From NCBI RefSeq assembly GCF_938045535.1, contig NZ_CALIMQ010000273.1:1-7924 (forward strand): a stretch of 7,924 nt of DNA. The letters run 5' to 3'. The stretch is from an uncultured Campylobacter sp. GTDB taxonomy: Bacteria; Campylobacterota; Campylobacteria; Campylobacterales; Campylobacteraceae. The notes below the pieces were generated by a model. That model was given only the letters and a program-made list of their open reading frames with translations. It searched no databases and had not been told where the DNA came from. Position numbers and translations under genes: made by a program. Below, one piece after another: positions 5,767 to 7,924 of this stretch (positions are counted from its first letter, which is position 1; every line of letters starts with the position of its first letter).

Positions 5767-5982
5767 CTAAATTCTAAAGCAGAAAAACAAGGCTAAAAGC
5801 TTTTCGGTAGTTTTTGGCGATAGGTTGTATTTAAATGTCGTATCAGAGAAAATTGTGACTGCAGCGACGTTAGGCAGCGCGCGCAGAGCGAAAAAAATGG
5901 CGCGAGCATCTGTATCGGCATAGCGTTTTTGGGCTTCATATGAAAGATCGTATCCAAACGATCCTGCTTCAAATATCCGCAT
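5767..5982 (-). pseudogene. Short hypothetical ORF, probably a gene fragment
   Basis: A 71-codon frame starts with ATG at 5982 and reads MRIFEAGSFGYDLSYEAQKR, then ADTDARAIFFALRALPNVAA and VTIFSDTTFKYNLSP. The composition and alternation of hydrophobic residues look like a real alpha/beta protein. However, there is no ribosome site before the ATG, and an in-frame TAA lies one codon upstream. The C-terminus (LLALFFCFRI) looks like read-through into non-coding sequence. I do not recognise the family. It lies inside a region without intact genes, so a truncated remnant is the most likely reading; a small functional protein cannot be excluded. Confidence 0.4.
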
Positions 5983-6140
5983 AAATTACGACGGATTTTT
6001 ATCTAGGTCATGAGGGCGAGCTACAAGGCATATCCAGCAAATACGTCTTTGCAGCTAGCTGCGCGCAGGCATTTAAAAGACGGAAAGTAAAAGCGAACAG
6101 GTTGAAATCTGAAAGCATTAATAACTGTGCAATAGATAAA

Positions 6141-6167
6141 TTGCGCTCAGTGGCGAAGTGAGCGCAA
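6141..6167. terminator. GC-rich 9-bp stem-loop, possible bidirectional terminator
   Basis: TTGCGCTCA (6141-6149) pairs perfectly with TGAGCGCAA (6159-6167) around a 9-nt loop. On the plus strand it is followed by ACTTTTGG; on the minus strand by TTTATCTATT, a better tail. It also contains the stop codon (6159-6161) of a 58-codon plus-strand open frame (5985-6161) that has no usable start codon. It probably marks the end of a former gene. Confidence 0.45.
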
Positions 6168-6760
6168 ACTTTTGGCAGCTTTGAGCTGTTTGCACGCGCG
6201 TAGGGTGGCAGGCGCTACTTTACTTTAAATCTCTTTTTGGATCTTGGGTTTGCGCGCGCAGAGCAGCAAGCGCTAAGCAGCTTGGCGCGGAGGTATCGTA
6301 TTTTGCACCACTTTCGCGGTAGTTCTCTTTATACCTGCCAGCTGACACGCTTTCTAGCAATATGATTAATGCTGTTTTAGATTGATGAGGATGAGCTTGG
6401 TGAGTGCAATACAAGCCCGGTAACGTATAGTGAACGCGCGACTTTACGAGTTTAATATAATTTTAACGGAGAGTTTGAAGCAGTAGCTATGACGGGACAT
6501 ACATAGTTTTTTAGCGCCTTGTGGAAATTTAAGACGAGTATTATTGCGAGCGGGTGCAAATTTTTAGGTAAAATTTTATGCTCACTGATTTTTATATGGC
6601 TGTACTAAAGCATACTTCATACGGCAATTTCGTATAAATTTTAACGTAAATTTTGCCCCATTAGGGAGGTGGAGTAAGATTTACGATCAAAAGGGCGTGG
6701 GATTACGTCAGCAGGCTGCGTGTGCAACGCAAAAATAGCGATCCAGGAAGCGTGCCAAGC
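6168..6760. other. Gene-poor stretch, no intact gene seen
   Basis: A 64-codon minus-strand frame (ATG at 6414, stop at 6220) has no good ribosome site and little protein-like pattern beyond its centre. A 19-codon plus-strand frame (ATG at 6578, MLTDFYMAVLKHTSYGNFV, stop 6635-6637) is too short to judge. GGGAGGT at 6664-6670 is a near-perfect Shine-Dalgarno word, but no ATG, GTG or TTG follows at a usable distance in an open frame. The stretch reads as eroded accessory DNA. Confidence 0.4.
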
Positions 6761-6800
6761 AGTGCGGATGAAACGAGACGATCTTCATCCGCCACTTTTT
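6761..6800 (+). terminator. Strong Rho-independent terminator (plus strand)
   Basis: GCGGATGAA (6764-6772) pairs with TTCATCCGC (6784-6792) around an 11-nt loop. AGT (6761-6763) can extend the stem with ACT (6794-6796) past one bulged C. A T5 run (6796-6800) follows directly. This is the most complete terminator in the window, but no plus-strand gene ends in front of it. It faces the convergent oxidoreductase gene, so it may simply block read-through into it, or end an unannotated transcript. Confidence 0.65.
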
Positions 6801-6819
6801 AAAATAAAATTTTGCGACT

Positions 6820-6839
6820 AAAAAAGCGATTTTGCCTTT
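6820..6839 (-). terminator. Short hairpin with U-run after the oxidoreductase gene
   Basis: On the minus strand AAAGGC (6839-6834) can pair with GCTTTT (6827-6822), including one G-U pair, around a 6-nt loop, and is followed by a T-run ending at 6820. It lies 8 bp after the oxidoreductase stop codon. The stem is short, so this is a weak but well-placed terminator. Confidence 0.4.
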
Positions 6840-6846
6840 GTAAATT

Positions 6847-7374
6847 TTAAAATTTTGCTAAAAATTCTTCGTATTTTTCTGCACTTTTTGCGATATATTC
6901 GCTATCTGGATGAAATGAAAATCCATAGCCAAAGTGGCACGGCAGTAGCTTGGCGCCTGTAAAATTCATCGCGCATTTAAAAGGCGTGATAACTTCCTCT
7001 ATGTTAAATCCGATCGTGCCGTCTTTTTTATAGTTGTTTCGCTCGTCGCCGATAGTGATCGCTAGGGCGAATTCTTTACCTTTCAGCTTGCCGCCGGTGC
7101 TGCCGTAAGCCCAGCCGTAGGCGAATACATCGTCGAACCATTGCTTTAAAAGCGGCGGATAGCTGTACCAATAAAGTGGAAACTGAATGATAATTTTATC
7201 GTGGCTTAAAAGTGACTCCTGCTCGCGCGCTACGTTTATTTCGCCGTTCGGATAAGCAGCGTAAATTTCGTGAATATCAAATTTATCCGCTTGCTTTTTG
7301 GCTACCTCGCGCCACGCCTTGTTTGCGTGTGAGCTTGCCATATCGGGATGAGCGATGATGATTAGGTTTTTCAT
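6847..7374 (-). CDS. NAD(P)H-dependent oxidoreductase, flavodoxin-like fold
   Basis: This 175-residue protein belongs to the flavodoxin_2 family (NAD(P)H quinone reductase group, relatives of KefF, MdaB and YwrO). It starts MKNLIIIAHPDMASSHANKA, the first beta strand and the FMN-phosphate loop (residues 8-18). The family core IIIQFPLYWYSYPPLLKQWF (61-80) contacts the flavin, and DDVFAYGWAYG (81-91) continues it. GGKLKGKEFALAITIG (94-109) forms the next strand, and CHFGYGFSFHPD (146-157) is near the C-terminus. The length is normal for the family. Such enzymes carry out two-electron reduction of quinones or other electrophiles and protect against oxidative stress; the substrate here is not determined. 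AAGGAG (7385-7380) sits 5 nt before the ATG, and a TATAAT promoter lies just upstream. It is a single-gene unit. Confidence 0.92.
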   Translation of the reverse strand: MKNLIIIAHPDMASSHANKAWREVAKKQADKFDIHEIYAAYPNGEINVAREQESLLSHDKIIIQFPLYWYSYPPLLKQWFDDVFAYGWAYGSTGGKLKGKEFALAITIGDERNNYKKDGTIGFNIEEVITPFKCAMNFTGAKLLPCHFGYGFSFHPDSEYIAKSAEKYEEFLAKF

Positions 7375-7401
7375 ATTTTCTCCTTGTTTTGAATTTCTTA
7401 C

Positions 7402-7407
7402 ATTATA
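7402..7407 (-). promoter_or_regulatory. -10 box of the oxidoreductase promoter
   Basis: On the minus strand the sequence is a consensus TATAAT, 28 nt before the ATG. Transcription would start near 7395, leaving a leader of about 20 nt that contains the AAGGAG site. No clear -35 is present, as is usual in Campylobacter; the upstream DNA is AT-rich. Confidence 0.65.
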
Positions 7408-7739
7408 TGTTTTTTGGCTGAAATTTAAATTTACTATTCAGATACTTATATTATAAAGGATCTAAAATTTATATACGAAATGCGATTAGTTTTGTAATCG
7501 TAAAATTTTATCAGAATTAAATTTTTTACATAAATTTTATTTGCGAGATTTCATTTAAATTTATAAGTAGATTTTGACCTTAGCCATATTGGAGTGACAA
7601 GAGGGATAAAATTTGGTCTATGCGAGACTTTACTTATCAACAAAATTTAAGTTTAAGTAGATACTCTGGATGGGATATTTGCGTCATTGCTTTTAGGTAA
7701 ATTTCAATATTAGTGTTTAAGTCTTAAGCGAATTAATAA
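7408..7739. other. AT-rich intergenic region without a gene
   Basis: No coding region is supported on either strand. A plus-strand TTG at 7613, preceded by GAGGGAT, opens only a 15-codon frame. TATATTATAAAGG around 7446-7459 resembles a plus-strand -10 element, but no gene follows it. The region separates the oxidoreductase gene from the terminator of the upstream transporter gene. Confidence 0.5.
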
Positions 7740-7760
7740 AGCCGAGAGCGAGTCTCGGCT
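7740..7760 (-). terminator. Rho-independent terminator of the Dcu transporter gene
   Basis: On the minus strand GCCGAGA (7759-7753) and TCTCGGC (7747-7741) form a perfect 7-bp GC-rich stem around a 5-nt loop, extended by one A-T pair (7760/7740). It is followed by TTTATTAATT. It lies 5 bp after the stop codon of the transporter gene. This is a textbook intrinsic terminator. Confidence 0.85.
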
Positions 7761-7765
7761 AAATT

Positions 7766-7924
7766 TTACAATAAAATCGGTGCTATTAGAAAGCCGAGCG
7801 CTACTGAAAACGCTATAGCTAAAACACCTGGTAGGAAAAAGGAGTGGTTGAATATATATTTACCTATCCTAGTAGTTCCGGTATCATCCATCTGAACAGC
7901 TCCAAGTAAGGTCGGATACGTAGG
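7766..7924 (-). CDS. dcuA: Anaerobic C4-dicarboxylate transporter, C-terminal 52 residues (5' end outside window)
   Basis: The frame is open from the right edge to a TAA at 7768-7766. It reads PTYPTLLGAVQMDDTGTTRI, then GKYIFNHSFFLPGVLAIAFS and VALGFLIAPILL. The MDDTGTTRIGKYIFNHSFFLPG block is the conserved C-terminal signature of the Dcu family, followed by the last membrane helix. These inner-membrane carriers exchange fumarate, aspartate or malate for succinate and support fumarate respiration, which fits a microaerobic or anaerobic Campylobacter. The C-terminus resembles DcuA more than DcuB as I remember them, so the symbol is probable and not certain. A strong terminator follows, so it ends its transcription unit. 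Confidence 0.88.
   Translation of the reverse strand, partial: PTYPTLLGAVQMDDTGTTRIGKYIFNHSFFLPGVLAIAFSVALGFLIAPILL

Noticed and set aside
7613..7660. Small TTG-started frame in the last intergenic region
   Set aside because: Only 15 codons, no conservation evidence; the leader resembles a common AT-rich word of this genome.
1..7924. CRISPR array, tRNA or rRNA genes, transposase or integrase
   Set aside because: Looked for regularly spaced repeats, cloverleaf or rRNA-like stretches and recombinase motifs; none was seen.

Overview
The base composition (many AAATTT/TAAATTT words between moderately GC-rich genes), the short AAGGA-type ribosome sites and the use of TTG and GTG starts suggest an epsilonproteobacterium of the genus Campylobacter. 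The oral, higher-GC species (gracilis, showae, rectus or curvus type) fit best. This is inferred from style and gene content, not from a marker gene.

Layout. (1) 1-300, minus strand: the N-terminal 100 residues of a multi-pass membrane protein that runs off the left edge. (2) 301-725: a divergent intergenic region with a strong stem-loop and the promoter of the next operon. (3) 726-2584, plus strand: three tightly packed lipoprotein genes, a CsgG-family protein, a DUF4810 protein and a DUF799 (GNA1162-type) protein. They form a conserved outer-envelope lipoprotein cassette. A DIP1984-family coiled-coil protein follows after 18 bp (2603-3058) and may be co-transcribed. (4) 3059-3462: non-coding or decayed DNA with a perfect 13-bp tandem duplication beside an imperfect hairpin. 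(5) 3463-4149: an exported tyrosine/dual-specificity phosphatase with an intact HCX5R signature. (6) 4150-4690: a probable gene remnant and AT-rich inverted repeats. (7) 4691-5374: a SUKH (SMI1/KNR4-like) protein, probably an orphan immunity protein. (8) 5375-6846: about 1.5 kb with no convincing intact gene, only short open fragments, inverted repeats and terminator-like hairpins; it looks like decayed accessory DNA. (9) 6847-7374, minus strand: a flavodoxin-fold NAD(P)H-dependent oxidoreductase with a clear promoter and ribosome site. (10) 7386-7740: AT-rich intergenic DNA. (11) 7766-7924, minus strand: the C-terminus of a Dcu-type anaerobic C4-dicarboxylate transporter, followed by a clean intrinsic terminator.

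How the genes relate. The three lipoproteins are the only clear functional unit: overlapping or nearly abutting genes, all with lipoprotein signals, in the CsgG-DUF4810-DUF799 order also known from Neisseria (GNA1164-GNA1163-GNA1162). CsgG in curli systems is an outer-membrane export channel, but no curli genes are visible here, so the cargo is unknown. This cassette is the best candidate in the window for a poorly described system. The phosphatase, SUKH protein, oxidoreductase and transporter look like separate single-gene units, with accessory or decayed DNA around the SUKH gene.
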